A stretch of DNA of 64,000 bases from JBCCMQ01 sp039026235. Its GTDB lineage: Bacteria; Pseudomonadota; Alphaproteobacteria; Rhodobacterales; Rhodobacteraceae. The notes beneath the pieces were generated by a model, which saw only the letters and a list, made by a program, of their open reading frames with translations, did no database searches and was not told the DNA's origin. Location: contig JBCCMQ010000003.1 in assembly GCA_039026235.1 (NCBI GenBank), positions 62,001 through 126,000 on the forward strand, in the 5' to 3' direction. Within the stretch, counting starts at the first letter, position 1, and each line of letters starts with the position of its first letter. Below are positions 33,451-42,912 of the stretch, piece after piece. Both the position numbers and the translations under genes were made by a program.

Positions 33451-34423
33451 AGATCTCGTAGGATTGTCAAACATCTTTCCACATCATCGCATGCGCAGCG
33501 GATCTTGGCTCAGCCGCAGCGGAGATTCACTTCGTCTGCGTTGCCAGCCTTCGATGACTTCTTCAGTTTGCGCTTGCAGATAACGGCAGGTTTGACCGGC
33601 CGCACCACAGAATTGAGACACAGGGGCCAACGGCAGCTGTAGGCCGTCCTCACTTGAGCAAGTCTGGCTAGATTTGCAGTTGCTAGGTTTGCGCCAAGGT
33701 CGCAACCTGGTTCAACGTGAAAAATGCTGCGAAGGCGATAACCGTCCGCTGTCGTTAGTCGCATTTGGGACAGAGTGTTCTCAAAGGCTCGCACCACTAC
33801 TTGGTCGCGTTTTCCCGTCGCTAAGGTCACCTAAGAGAAAATCGTCTTGGAACATATCACTGCAACAGGTTGCAGACTGGCAGATAACCTTTTCATCAAC
33901 CTGGCTATTGCAGAGTTCTTGGTTGTGTTCTTTTTTCACATTTCACACTGGAATTCAGGCTTTTTGGGACATTCCTACGGACATCCAAGTACCTTTGCGG
34001 ATTTGGTATTGGTATGTAGAAACCTCCATCGTCTCGCTGACAAAAATCGACCTTAAGGGTTTGGTTTGCAACCTCCGCTTCATCCCGCAAAGCCGATCCT
34101 TTCCAACCAAAACCGTCCCTTTCCTGCCAGCACGCGGCAGGCTCCGCTCGTCCGTATGCCGACTGAGGGTCACTCCGTGCAGGTAGCCAACGGACGCTGT
34201 TATAACGGCTCCCTTACGCTACCCGCCCGCGCGTGGCCGCGGAACGTGACCCTTTCCGACGGAGCAGATGCACGCCACCGACCTTGGGCGCTATGGGTGC
34301 TGCTTCGAAGGTCTGCTTTGAGCCCATTTCGCAAGAATGCTGCGGTGTGGCGGGTGTCGGCTTCGGTTGACGTCGATCACCGAAAAGTTGCTCGCTTGAC
34401 CCGACGGATATACGGAGGAAAGC
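33451..34423. other. Long non-coding gap holding repeat copy B
   Basis: About 970 bp. No ORF here has family features. The left part (33490-33840) includes frames rich in Arg, Ser and Cys with no start signals. The right part carries the second copy of the 230-bp repeat. The final 100 bp should hold the promoter of the LysE gene. Confidence 0.5.
34086..34313 (+). repeat. Divergent 230-bp intergenic repeat, copy B
   Basis: Begins CGCAAAGCCGATCC and ends GCTGCTTCGAAGGTCT; aligned with copy A at 31035-31264 in the same orientation. Estimated by eye, about two thirds of positions match. The conserved right half contains GACGCTGTTATAACGGCTC and GCCACCGACCTTGGGCGC. Confidence 0.7.
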
Positions 34424-35047
34424 ATGGAATATGTGAACATCGCGATCGTCGTGAGCGCGGCCTTGATCGGGGGGCTTTCTCCCGGGCCAGGGACAGTTGC
34501 GATCGCGGGAACCGCCATGGCGCGGGGTCGGTCCATGGGCTTGGCGGTGGCATGGGGCATTACTTCGGCCTCGACCATCTGGGCCGTCGCGGCGGCTCTC
34601 GGCTTCGGAGCGCTCGTCCAAGCAAACGCTATGCTCTTCGAGGTACTGAAGTACATTGGCGTCGGCTATCTTACGTGGTTGGCGTGGCGTTCCGCACGTT
34701 CGGCACTTTCCGACAAAGCGATTGTGCCCGTGGATGTGGGTGTTTCCAGATTGTTTGCAGCCTGGATGAAAGGCCTTGGCACGCATCTAACCAACCCCAA
34801 AGCAGTTATCTATTGGGGCTCAATCCTGGCGATTGGAGTCAAACCAGGCGGGGGCACAGAAGCTGTTGCGTGGGTTCTGGTGCTTAGTCTGCTCGTCAAT
34901 GTGATTTTGACGACGAGTTACGCGCTTGTCCTGTCCAGCCAGGCTGCCATGGCGGTCTATGGAAAAGCCCGGCGCTGGATCGAAGCCGCTGCGGCGGCTG
35001 TCTTTGGAGCCGGAGCTTTCCTGCTGTTTCGAACCAGAGAGATCTGA
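34424..35047 (+). CDS. LysE/RhtB family exporter
   Basis: 207 residues, six predicted membrane helices. The family signature GGLSPGPGTVAIAGTAMARG lies near 17-36, with GVGYLTWLAWRSARSAL near 80 and HLTNPKAVIYWGSILAIGV near 124. These proteins export amino acids and their derivatives. The gene stands alone between non-coding stretches. ATG preceded by GGAGGAAAGC. Confidence 0.93.
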   Translation: MEYVNIAIVVSAALIGGLSPGPGTVAIAGTAMARGRSMGLAVAWGITSASTIWAVAAALGFGALVQANAMLFEVLKYIGVGYLTWLAWRSARSALSDKAIVPVDVGVSRLFAAWMKGLGTHLTNPKAVIYWGSILAIGVKPGGGTEAVAWVLVLSLLVNVILTTSYALVLSSQAAMAVYGKARRWIEAAAAAVFGAGAFLLFRTREI

Positions 35048-35456
35048 ACGCTTTGGGGCAGGTCGCAAAAAACCTGAATGCCAAAACCTGACATCCGAGC
35101 TGTCTCATTGAAGGTCGGCTCCCTCCTCACTGCCGTTCTCCGAACAACCTGCCGCTAACAGCTGCTGAGAGACCAAATCAGACGTTTTTGCGGCTCTGAT
35201 CAAAAGCTTTCTCGAGCGATAGGCAGATTGCCGATAATGGACACAATGCCGATCAAAGATGCGGCGAAAACTGGGTACTTTGCTTTGCAAAAAGCGGCGC
35301 CCGGTTGCAATTAGACACAAAGCCCACCACGATGGCGGAATTGACCGCGCGTCTTTCAGATGCGTTCAATCAATGGGCGCGATGAACGTGCTCTGAGTGG
35401 CCGTACTGCGACGAGTTCCGGCAGCTCCCAAGCCATCTTTAGCCGACGAGATCACA
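35048..35456. other. Gap without a recognisable gene
   Basis: About 410 bp. A minus-strand frame over 35105-35320 has no family features. The last 60 bp can be read in frame as an N-terminal extension of the next gene, but I take the start at 35457, where a signal peptide begins soon after. Confidence 0.4.
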
Positions 35457-37097
35457 ATGAGCCAACGCGATACCATCCATCCCGCAGCCGAAGCCTATGC
35501 CCAGGAAGTTAGGCAAGGCACACTCTCGCGACGTGAGTTTCTGACACGCGCCACGTCTCTCGGTGTCAGTGCGACTATGGCTTATGGCTTGTTGGGGATG
35601 GCACGCCCCGCCCGGGCGGATGGCCATGCAAAGCCTGGTGGCACGCTGCGCATTGAGTCCACCGTAAAGGCGCTGAAGGACCCTCGCACCTACGATTGGC
35701 CGCAGATGTCGAACTTCACCCGCGGCTATCTGGAGTACCTCGTCGAGTACCAATCGGACGGTAGTTTTGCACCGGCGTTGTTGGAAGGTTGGCAGGTCAA
35801 TGAAGACGCGACAGAGTATGTGCTGAACGTGCGTCCCGGTGTTTTTTGGAGCAATGGCGACAGATTTACAGCAGAGGACGTCGCGTTCAACGTTGAGAGG
35901 TGGTGCGACAAGTCCGTGGATGGGAACTCTATGGCTTCGCGCATGGCGTCATTGATAGATGATACGACTGGGCTGGCTCGTGAAGGTGCCATTACGGTGG
36001 CTGACCCGGAAACCGTTGTGCTGAGGCCCAATCAACCGGATATCACCTTGATTGCGGGCTTTTCGGACTACCCAGCGGCCATTGTGCATCAAAGTTTCGG
36101 GGGTGATCCGTTAGATAACCCCATTGGAACCGGCCCTTACATGCCGGCCGAGTTCGAAGTTGGCGTTAAAGCCGTGCTTGTAAGGAATGAAGACCACAGA
36201 TGGTGGGGCGAAGGGGCCTATCTGGACCAGATTGAGTATTTGGATTTCGGCACCGATCAGGCTGGGATCGTGGCCGCAGTCGATGCAGACGAAGTTGATA
36301 TGATCTACGAGTCCCTCGGCGACTTCATTTTCATCCTCGACGATATCGGTTGGACCAAATCTGAAGCCGTTACAGCGAACACAGTGGTCATTCGTCCAAA
36401 TCAGTCCGCCGAGGTCGATGGCGTACGACCTTACGCAGATGCGCGTGTGCGAAGAGCCTTGGCGATGGCCATGAACAATGACGTTTTGCTGGAACTCGGG
36501 TTTTCTGGAAACGGTTTGGTCGCCGAGAACCACCATGTTTCACCAATTCATCCAGAGTATGCCGAACTTCCTCCGCCGGTCTTTGATCCCCAAGCAGCTA
36601 AGTCCCTAATGGATGAGGCCGGTATGTCAGAGTTTGAGCACGACCTGGTCTCCATCGATGACACATGGCGAAAGAATACAACCGATGCGGCTGCAGCCAT
36701 GCTGCGAGATGCTGGGATCAAGGTGAAGCGCACGGTTTTGCCAGGGTCGACGTTTTGGAACGACTGGACGAAATACCCTCTTTCGACGACGGACTGGGCA
36801 CAACGCCCACTAGGCGTACAAGTGCTTGCGTTGGCGTATCGGACCGGCGAGCCGTGGAATGAAAGCGCGTTCGCGAACGCCGAATTCGATAACTTGCTGG
36901 GAGAAGCGCTTGCGATCGCCGACGCTGATCAGCGTCGCACCGTGATGGCGACGTTACAAAAAATCATGCAGGACGAAGGCGTGGTTGTGCAGCCCTACTG
37001 GAGATCGATCTATCGGCATCACAGACCGAATGTAGTAGGAGCGGGTATGCACCCAACATTTGAAATTCATGTGGCAAAACTTGGGTTTGCGGCTTAG
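35457..37097 (+). CDS. Peptide/opine-type ABC substrate-binding protein
   Basis: 546 residues, SBP family 5 (DppA/OppA-like). The N-terminus carries a Tat-like signal, LSRREFLTRATSLGVSATMA, ending RPARA near residue 55. Typical body: YDWPQMSNFTRGYLEYLVEY, NVRPGVFWSNGDRFTAEDVA, GTGPYMPAEFEVG and the C-terminal YWRSIYRHHRPNV. It is periplasmic and delivers a peptide-like ligand to an ABC permease. Its own transporter genes are not on this strand; the nearest permeases belong to the minus-strand cluster, which has its own binding protein. An IS3-type fragment follows. ATG at 35457 chosen over 35397. Confidence 0.92.
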   Translation: MSQRDTIHPAAEAYAQEVRQGTLSRREFLTRATSLGVSATMAYGLLGMARPARADGHAKPGGTLRIESTVKALKDPRTYDWPQMSNFTRGYLEYLVEYQSDGSFAPALLEGWQVNEDATEYVLNVRPGVFWSNGDRFTAEDVAFNVERWCDKSVDGNSMASRMASLIDDTTGLAREGAITVADPETVVLRPNQPDITLIAGFSDYPAAIVHQSFGGDPLDNPIGTGPYMPAEFEVGVKAVLVRNEDHRWWGEGAYLDQIEYLDFGTDQAGIVAAVDADEVDMIYESLGDFIFILDDIGWTKSEAVTANTVVIRPNQSAEVDGVRPYADARVRRALAMAMNNDVLLELGFSGNGLVAENHHVSPIHPEYAELPPPVFDPQAAKSLMDEAGMSEFEHDLVSIDDTWRKNTTDAAAAMLRDAGIKVKRTVLPGSTFWNDWTKYPLSTTDWAQRPLGVQVLALAYRTGEPWNESAFANAEFDNLLGEALAIADADQRRTVMATLQKIMQDEGVVVQPYWRSIYRHHRPNVVGAGMHPTFEIHVAKLGFAA

Positions 37098-37187
37098 CGG
37101 GAACGGTCCTTCTTGCGCTGTATCTGGGGTCAGGGCAAAGAGTCCCTGGATGACCAAGGAATCGTCGGTGTGAAAAACGGAGATTGA

Positions 37188-37547
37188 GTGATGACCTCAA
37201 CCAGTCTCGCTTTAAGATGGTTTGCGCAATATCCCTGCGTGTTGGTTTCAGACAACGGCACAGAACTTACCAGCAATGTGATGCTGAAATGGCAAGAGGA
37301 CCGCAAAGTCGGCTGGCATTACATCGCACCACGTAAACCCATGCAGAACGGTCTCGCAGAAAGCTTCAACGCGCGGATGCGCGAGGAGTCCTGTCTTCTG
37401 CCGCGCACTGACCCGATCTCAAGCCCAGCCTGCTCTGAAATCCCTTACGGAACATGCGCATGGCATGACTGGGCAGCACTGTCCAAGTTGGCGTCTTGCT
37501 TGCCAGTCAAGATGATGCCACGCTTTTTTCGGTTGAACCCGGCGTAG
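37188..37547 (+). pseudogene. IS3-family transposase (OrfB) remnant
   Basis: Recognisable integrase-core end: CVLVSDNGTELTSNVMLKW, GWHYIAPRKPMQNGLAESF and NARMREESC, including the second Asp (SDNGTE) and the Glu (ESFN) of the DDE triad. The first Asp and everything upstream are missing, and about ten residues between TSTSL and YPC seem deleted. After residue 68 the sequence no longer resembles a transposase. No terminal inverted repeats found. This is an inactive fragment of an IS407-like element. Confidence 0.8.
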
Positions 37548-37568
37548 CCGAACCAACGTGCGTCGGCT

Positions 37569-39251
37569 TCAATCAACTTTCAGATCAAGTACTGGTACCG
37601 CGTTGAGAAGCCGCATCGTGTAATCGTGTTTTGGGGCTTTGTAGATTTCTTCTGCGGGCCCGAGTTCGACGATCTCTCCGAGGTACATTACCGCAACCCG
37701 ATCACTCACGTGTCGAACAACGGACAGGTCATGGCTGATGAAGACCATAGTGAGCCCGAGGCTTCTTTGCAGTTCCAGAAAGAGGTTTATGATTTGCGCC
37801 TGGATTGACACATCCAGCGAGGCGACCGGCTCATCGCAAATCAGAACTTCGGGCTGCATGGCCAGGGCGCGGGCAATGGCGACGCGCTGGCGTTGGCCGC
37901 CAGAAAACTGATGGGGATAGCGCTCCGCCCATTCTGGCTCAAGCCCCACCTTTTCAAACCAGCTCTTCACATATGCAGAAGCTTCTGAAGGGCTCAACAG
38001 GTTGTGCGCGAGCGCCCCTTCGGACACGGCACGGCCCACCTTCATGCGCGGATTGAGGCTTGCAAACGGATCTTGAAAAATCGTCTGGATGCGCAGCGTC
38101 GCCTTTTTGCCCTCCTGCATGACCGGTGCATCGTCCAACAGAACTTGCCCGCTTGTCGGCGCCAGAATTCCGGCCATCAACCGGCCAAGCGTCGACTTGC
38201 CGCTGCCGCTCTCACCCACCAGCCCAAGCGTTTCTCCGCGCGCCACGCGCAGCGTCACGTTTTTGACGGCATGTGTGCTGCGCCGCCCGCTGCCAGCACC
38301 CATGAGCCCCGCGATTTTTTCACCGAGCGAAATACTGGGGAAAAACACGCGGTTCGCACCGCTTACCGAGAGGAAATGATCATTCTCGGGCGGGGCTGGC
38401 ATTTCCGGCACATTGAGCACCGAGCGCACGACCCCGCCTTGGGCCAGCAGCTGTCCGGGTTCTGTATTGGCCGGCAAAGCCGCCAGCAAATTGGCGGTGT
38501 ACTCTTGTTTGGGCGCGCGAAGGACGTCGAATGTCGGGCCTGTTTCGATAATCTCACCACGATACATGACCGCGATGCGGTCTGCGAGTGAGGCCACTAC
38601 AGCAAGGTCGTGACTTATCCAGATCAGCGCGGTGCCGGTCTCCCGAACGAGTTCGCGCATTTCGTTTAGAATTTGCGCCTGGATAGAGACATCGAGCGCC
38701 GTTGTTGGCTCATCTGCGATGATGACCGAAGGGTTGTGGAGCAGGGCGATTGCAATAGCGACGCGTTGGCGCATCCCGCCGGAGTACTCATGCGGGTAAG
38801 CCCTTAGACCCGCCTCCGGTTCGGTGATGCCCACACGTCGCAAGAGGTCAACGCACTTTTTGTTTGCCTCCTGCAATGATCGCTTTTCATGGGCCAAAAG
38901 AGCCATCCGCATCTGATCACCGATGCTCAGCATCGGGTTCAAGGTCGCGATCGGATCCTGAAAGATCATGGAAATGTCGCGCCCCCGGAGCGCGCGAAGT
39001 TCCGGTTCGGCCAGACCAACCAATTCCTGCCCGTCCAGTTTCACTGACCCCGCGACAATGCGGCCCGGTGCGTCCACGAGCCCCAGAAGCGAGAATCCGG
39101 TCACGGACTTTCCAGAGCCGCTCTCGCCGACCAGACCAAGCACTTCACCCGGCTGGAGCGAGAAACTGACATCGCGCACCGCGGGGATCTCGCCCTGACG
39201 CGTGAAGAAATGGGTGGAGAGCCCCTGAACCTCGAGAACCGGCTCGCTCAT
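37569..39251 (-). CDS. Fused dual ABC ATPase (DppD-DppF type)
   Basis: 560 residues carrying two complete ABC domains. First: Walker A GLVGESGSGKSVTGFSL near 38, signature EYSGGMRQRVAIAIAL near 155, Walker B IIADEPTTALDVSIQAQ. Second: Walker A GLVGESGSGKSTLGRLM near 345, signature QFSGGQRQRVAIARALA near 450, Walker B LICDEPVASLDVSIQAQ. It energises the oligopeptide-type importer. The two ATPases, normally separate genes, are one polypeptide here, a common fusion in alphaproteobacteria. The ATG overlaps the preceding permease stop by 4 bp. Confidence 0.95.
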   Translation of the reverse strand: MSEPVLEVQGLSTHFFTRQGEIPAVRDVSFSLQPGEVLGLVGESGSGKSVTGFSLLGLVDAPGRIVAGSVKLDGQELVGLAEPELRALRGRDISMIFQDPIATLNPMLSIGDQMRMALLAHEKRSLQEANKKCVDLLRRVGITEPEAGLRAYPHEYSGGMRQRVAIAIALLHNPSVIIADEPTTALDVSIQAQILNEMRELVRETGTALIWISHDLAVVASLADRIAVMYRGEIIETGPTFDVLRAPKQEYTANLLAALPANTEPGQLLAQGGVVRSVLNVPEMPAPPENDHFLSVSGANRVFFPSISLGEKIAGLMGAGSGRRSTHAVKNVTLRVARGETLGLVGESGSGKSTLGRLMAGILAPTSGQVLLDDAPVMQEGKKATLRIQTIFQDPFASLNPRMKVGRAVSEGALAHNLLSPSEASAYVKSWFEKVGLEPEWAERYPHQFSGGQRQRVAIARALAMQPEVLICDEPVASLDVSIQAQIINLFLELQRSLGLTMVFISHDLSVVRHVSDRVAVMYLGEIVELGPAEEIYKAPKHDYTMRLLNAVPVLDLKVD

Positions 39252-40129
39252 TTGCGCAGTCTCGGGTTCAATTGGTCGCGGATCTGGTCCCCCACCACGT
39301 TGATGGACACGATCAGAATAATAAGCGCGATCCCCGGGTAGACGGAGATCCAGTAGCGCCCACTCATCATATAAGGAAAGCCGTTGGAGATGAGCATCCC
39401 CAACGAGGGCTCTGTCACTGGCAGGCCAAGGCCCAGGAAGCTGAGCGTTGCCTCAAGCGAGATGGAGTTGGCGATCTGCACTGTGGCCACAACGATCAGC
39501 GGCGGCATGCAGTTGGGCAAGAGGTGACGCAGAACTACGAGGCGCGTCGGCAGGGGCGTGGCGACTGCCGCTTCGATATAATCCTTGCCCCGCTCTGCCT
39601 TGGCCGCGCCATAGGCCGTTCGCGCAAAATAGGCGTATTGGGCCGCGACCAGCGCACCGATCAGTTGAGCCTTGCCCTGGCCAAGGAGCGCCACAATCAC
39701 GAGTGCCAGCAGGATTGCCGGGAAGGATAGCTGCAGGTCCACCAGACGCATGATGAGGGCCTCGACCCTGCCCCCCACGTAAGCTGCCAGAATACCGAGG
39801 CTTGTGCCGATGGTGAGCGAGACAAACCCTGCGGCGAGCCCGATCTGGATCGATATTCTCAGACCGTAGAGAATTGCGGAAAGGAGGTCCCGCCCCTGGG
39901 GGTCCGTGCCCAGAATATGCGTATAGCCTCCGGTGCCGACAAAGCCCGGCGGGCGGCGGCTGTCAAGCAGTGACAGGCTCGCCAGATCGTAGGGGTCGTG
40001 CGGCGACACGACAGACGCAAAGAGCGCCAAAAACATCATCACAACGACGACGATCAGCGCGAAAACAGCCATCTTGTTTTCGCGAAATTCCGCCCAGAAC
40101 ACTCGCAGTGGCGTGTTGCGATCACTCAT
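39248..40129 (-). CDS. ABC transporter permease (DppC type)
   Basis: 293 residues, about six membrane helices, N-terminus MSDRNTPLRVFWAEFRENKM AVFAL as in OppC_N proteins. The permease loop that contacts the ATPase is EAAVATPLPTRLVVLRHLLP NCM near 195-217. LGTDPQGRDLLSAILYGLRI near 75 is typical of DppC. ATG at 40129 overlaps the end of the DppB gene by 8 bp; a longer start at 40150 is less likely. Confidence 0.95.
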   Translation of the reverse strand: MSDRNTPLRVFWAEFRENKMAVFALIVVVVMMFLALFASVVSPHDPYDLASLSLLDSRRPPGFVGTGGYTHILGTDPQGRDLLSAILYGLRISIQIGLAAGFVSLTIGTSLGILAAYVGGRVEALIMRLVDLQLSFPAILLALVIVALLGQGKAQLIGALVAAQYAYFARTAYGAAKAERGKDYIEAAVATPLPTRLVVLRHLLPNCMPPLIVVATVQIANSISLEATLSFLGLGLPVTEPSLGMLISNGFPYMMSGRYWISVYPGIALIILIVSINVVGDQIRDQLNPRLRK

Positions 40130-41099
40130 ACTGGCCGCTGTGCCGCACACGCGGGTCGATCAGGATGAAAACAACGTCGATGATGAAATTGATTGTGACG
40201 AACAGGAAGGCGACCAGAATTAGGTAGGCGACCATAACCGGTCGGTCGAGCACGGCGATGCTGTCGATGATCAGCTTGCCCACACCGGGCCAAGAAAAGA
40301 TTGTCTCGGTCACCACGGCAAAGGCCAGAGTGGATCCCAACTCGAGCCCGAAGACGGTGATGATGGGGATTGAGATAAGCTTCAGCAGATGCCGGCGCAG
40401 GACAGTCCCCTCCGACAGGCCCGCGGCACGGGCGAACTTGATGGTGTCCGTCAGCATGATCTCACGCGTGCCCGCGCGGGCCAGGCGGATCATCATGGCG
40501 AGTTTGAAAAGCGCCAAGTTAATGGCGGGCAAAACTATGTGGGACAGGCCATCGGCGGTGGGGAAAGACCAGGCAACGCCCAGAACCTCAACGGTGTCCC
40601 CCCGGCCTCCTGCTGGCAACCAGCCCAGATTGACCGCGAAGGTGAGGATCAGGATCAACCCCACCCAGAAAGACGGGACTGAAAAGCCCAGCACAGATAT
40701 TGCCATAATCGACTTTGACACCCAGCTGTCCGGGCGATAGCCGGCATAGATACCAAGTGTGACCCCAATCACCGTGGCCGTCACCACGGAAATCAGCACC
40801 AGCTCCAAAGTGGCGGGCAGCCTGCCGCCGATCAGTTCGAGCACGGGGACATTATAGACAAAAGATCGTCCCAGGTCGCCTTGCAGTAGGTTTCCCACAA
40901 AAATGAAATACTGCTCGTAAAGCGGACGGTCGAGCCCGAGGCGGCGGATGGCATCCAGGCGAATTTCCTCGGTGGCCTCAGGCGGTATGACAATGTCGAT
41001 GGGGTTGCCGATGGCGTACACGCCGCAAAAGACAATGACAGACATGACACACATGACGCCAACAGCTTGAAGCAAGCGCTGGATGATAAAGCCAAGCAT
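40122..41099 (-). CDS. ABC transporter permease (DppB type)
   Basis: 325 residues, about six membrane helices. The N-terminus MLGFIIQRLLQAVGVMCVMS is classic DppB. LGLDRPLYEQYFIFVGNLLQ GDLG near 55-78 and the ATPase-contact loop KFARAAGLSEGTVLRRHLLK near 230 agree. It forms the membrane channel with the DppC-type partner. It is read after an attenuating terminator that separates it from the binding-protein gene. Confidence 0.95.
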   Translation of the reverse strand: MLGFIIQRLLQAVGVMCVMSVIVFCGVYAIGNPIDIVIPPEATEEIRLDAIRRLGLDRPLYEQYFIFVGNLLQGDLGRSFVYNVPVLELIGGRLPATLELVLISVVTATVIGVTLGIYAGYRPDSWVSKSIMAISVLGFSVPSFWVGLILILTFAVNLGWLPAGGRGDTVEVLGVAWSFPTADGLSHIVLPAINLALFKLAMMIRLARAGTREIMLTDTIKFARAAGLSEGTVLRRHLLKLISIPIITVFGLELGSTLAFAVVTETIFSWPGVGKLIIDSIAVLDRPVMVAYLILVAFLFVTINFIIDVVFILIDPRVRHSGQYE

Positions 41100-41115
41100 C
41101 AGTCGTCCTTACACG

Positions 41116-41152
41116 AAAAAAAACGGCTGGGCAGCGTTGTCGCCGCCCAGCC
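41116..41152 (-). terminator. Intrinsic terminator/attenuator after binding-protein gene
   Basis: In minus-strand direction: GGCTGGGC, 12-base loop, GCCCAGCC, G, then eight T. It lies between the substrate-binding protein stop (41169) and the first permease start (41099). Partial termination here would give more binding protein than permease, as is usual for ABC importers. Confidence 0.88.
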
Positions 41153-41168
41153 AGTTATCAATGGCTAC

Positions 41169-42755
41169 TCAGGATGCCGGAGTGATGAAGAAAGCGAGCG
41201 TGTCTTCGTCAAACCGCGGATCGAACTCCAACATACCCGCCTTCGCGGCCCAGACCGTTTGAAGCTGCACTAGGGAGATATAGGCTTTGTCTGCCATTAC
41301 CTTCTCCATGGCTTGCTCATAGGTCGCGCGCCGTTCGGCCGGGTCCAACATCGTGGCACCCGCCTGCAAGAGTTGGTCGACCTCGTCGTTGTTGTATTCG
41401 ATGCGGTTGAAGGCACCCAGTTTCACCTCTGGGTCGTTGGAGTGTGCCAAGCCACCCAGTGTGTAAGAAGCCTCACCGGTCAGCGTGCCCCAACCATTCA
41501 TGAACATCGAGTATTCAAGCCGAGCCTGAGCGGGGAAGTAGACGGTGCGGGAGATCGCGTTGACGTTGGTCTTGATGCCGACCTGCGTCAGCATTTGGCC
41601 AAGCCCCTGACAGATGGCACCATCACCCGGCAAGCGGTCCGCGGTACAGTAGAGGTCAACCTCAAAGCCATCCGCGTACCCCGCCTCGGCAAGCAAAGCC
41701 TTGGCTTTGTCGGGGCTGTACTCGGGCATGGGGATCTTCTCTGACGAACCGAAGAAGCCGGGAGGCATCATCTGATTGGCGGGCTTGCCCAGACCCTCCA
41801 ACACGATCTCGACCATGGTCTCTCGGTCAATCGCGTGATCGATGGCCTGGCGGACCTTCAGATCACGGAACGGGTTTTCGTCCAGGTCCGACCCGTCGAT
41901 TGCGCGCACTAGGGGCGTGTCTTCACGCTGATCGAGTTGCAAGTTCATGATGTAGACAGAGTCGCCCGTGATGGCGTCAACGTCAGCGTCCCGCTCAAGT
42001 GCAAGATAATCCACGGAGGAGACGTAGTTGATGACGTCAACCTGACCGGCCTTCAAGGCGGCGAGGCGGGAGCTGTCGTTTGGGATCTCCTTGCGGATCA
42101 CAGTTTGCCATGCGCCCTGGCCGCGCCAGTAGTCGTCATTGCGCTCCAGCACCAAGTCCCCCTTGGGCTCCCAGCTTACATACTTGTAGGGGCCGGTACC
42201 GACAGTGGCGGCACCGGAATTAAAGCCTTCCGCGGCTGTCTCGGGTGTGGAGTAGTCCGCTGCGGCCTCAGAGGAAACGATGAAAAGGCGGATGAAGTCA
42301 TTGGGCAGCGTAGCCGCTTGTCCATCGGTGTGGATGTGGATGGTGTGCGGATCGATTATGTCAACACCGGCCACGCGGCGCACGTAGATCGTGGTGGTGG
42401 TGGGACCGGAAACAACCGGAATGCGCTCGATCGAAAATTTTACGTCTTCTGCATCGAAGTCAGAGCCGTCGTGAAACTTTACACCTTGGCGCAGCTTGAA
42501 CTCCCAGGTGTCATCGTCAAGCGGCGTCCAGCTCGTCGCCAATCCCGGCTCGATCTGGAGGTCGGTGCCCGACCAAACCAAGGTGTCGAAAATGTGCTTC
42601 GCCGCCTCGGCGTGGGGACCAAGCGCGGAGAAATGCGGATCCATCGATTCCGGTCCGCCACGCACGCCCATGGTCAGTGTCTGGGCGAAAGCGGCTCCGA
42701 CTGCACCCACGCTAAGCGCTAAGGTCAATGGGGCTAGGAATCTTTGAAGTTTCAT
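41169..42755 (-). CDS. Peptide/opine-type ABC substrate-binding protein
   Basis: 528 residues with a Sec signal (MKLQRFLAPLTLALSVGAVG AAFA) and SBP family 5 features: TMGVRGGPESMDPHFSALGP, LRQGVKFHDGSDFDAEDVKF near 90, GTGPYKYVSWEPKGDLVLER near 190, FRDLKVRQAIDHAIDRETMV. It is the periplasmic receptor for the DppBC-type importer that follows. It is the first gene of the minus-strand operon, divergent from a MarR regulator. The ligand is unknown; the nearby amidohydrolase and peptidase suggest a small peptide or amide. Confidence 0.95.
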   Translation of the reverse strand: MKLQRFLAPLTLALSVGAVGAAFAQTLTMGVRGGPESMDPHFSALGPHAEAAKHIFDTLVWSGTDLQIEPGLATSWTPLDDDTWEFKLRQGVKFHDGSDFDAEDVKFSIERIPVVSGPTTTTIYVRRVAGVDIIDPHTIHIHTDGQAATLPNDFIRLFIVSSEAAADYSTPETAAEGFNSGAATVGTGPYKYVSWEPKGDLVLERNDDYWRGQGAWQTVIRKEIPNDSSRLAALKAGQVDVINYVSSVDYLALERDADVDAITGDSVYIMNLQLDQREDTPLVRAIDGSDLDENPFRDLKVRQAIDHAIDRETMVEIVLEGLGKPANQMMPPGFFGSSEKIPMPEYSPDKAKALLAEAGYADGFEVDLYCTADRLPGDGAICQGLGQMLTQVGIKTNVNAISRTVYFPAQARLEYSMFMNGWGTLTGEASYTLGGLAHSNDPEVKLGAFNRIEYNNDEVDQLLQAGATMLDPAERRATYEQAMEKVMADKAYISLVQLQTVWAAKAGMLEFDPRFDEDTLAFFITPAS

Positions 42756-42824
42756 CGGTTTTCCCTCTCAATGGCAGAAGGGGGACCGGACCCATCCCTT
42801 CTGTGATGTGCGGATTTTTATCCC

Positions 42825-42887
42825 ATTTGGAACTTGCTTTCGAAGCATGTGCGGACTTAATTTGCCAGTCAAGTTCAATTTGGAACT
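42825..42887. promoter_or_regulatory. Putative MarR operator in divergent promoter
   Basis: Within the 157-bp gap between the binding-protein gene and the MarR gene, ATTTGGAACT occurs twice in direct orientation (42825-42834 and 42878-42887, 53 bp apart). The second copy also forms the inverted repeat AGTTC-N6-GAACT (42872-42887). These are good candidates for regulator binding or overlapping promoters. Confidence 0.5.
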
Positions 42888-42912
42888 CAAAACAGGAACG
42901 CGGGTAAAATAA

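Noticed and set aside
37188..37547. Functional IS3 element
   Set aside because: Only the C-terminal part of the integrase core is present, with no first Asp, no OrfA and no inverted repeats.
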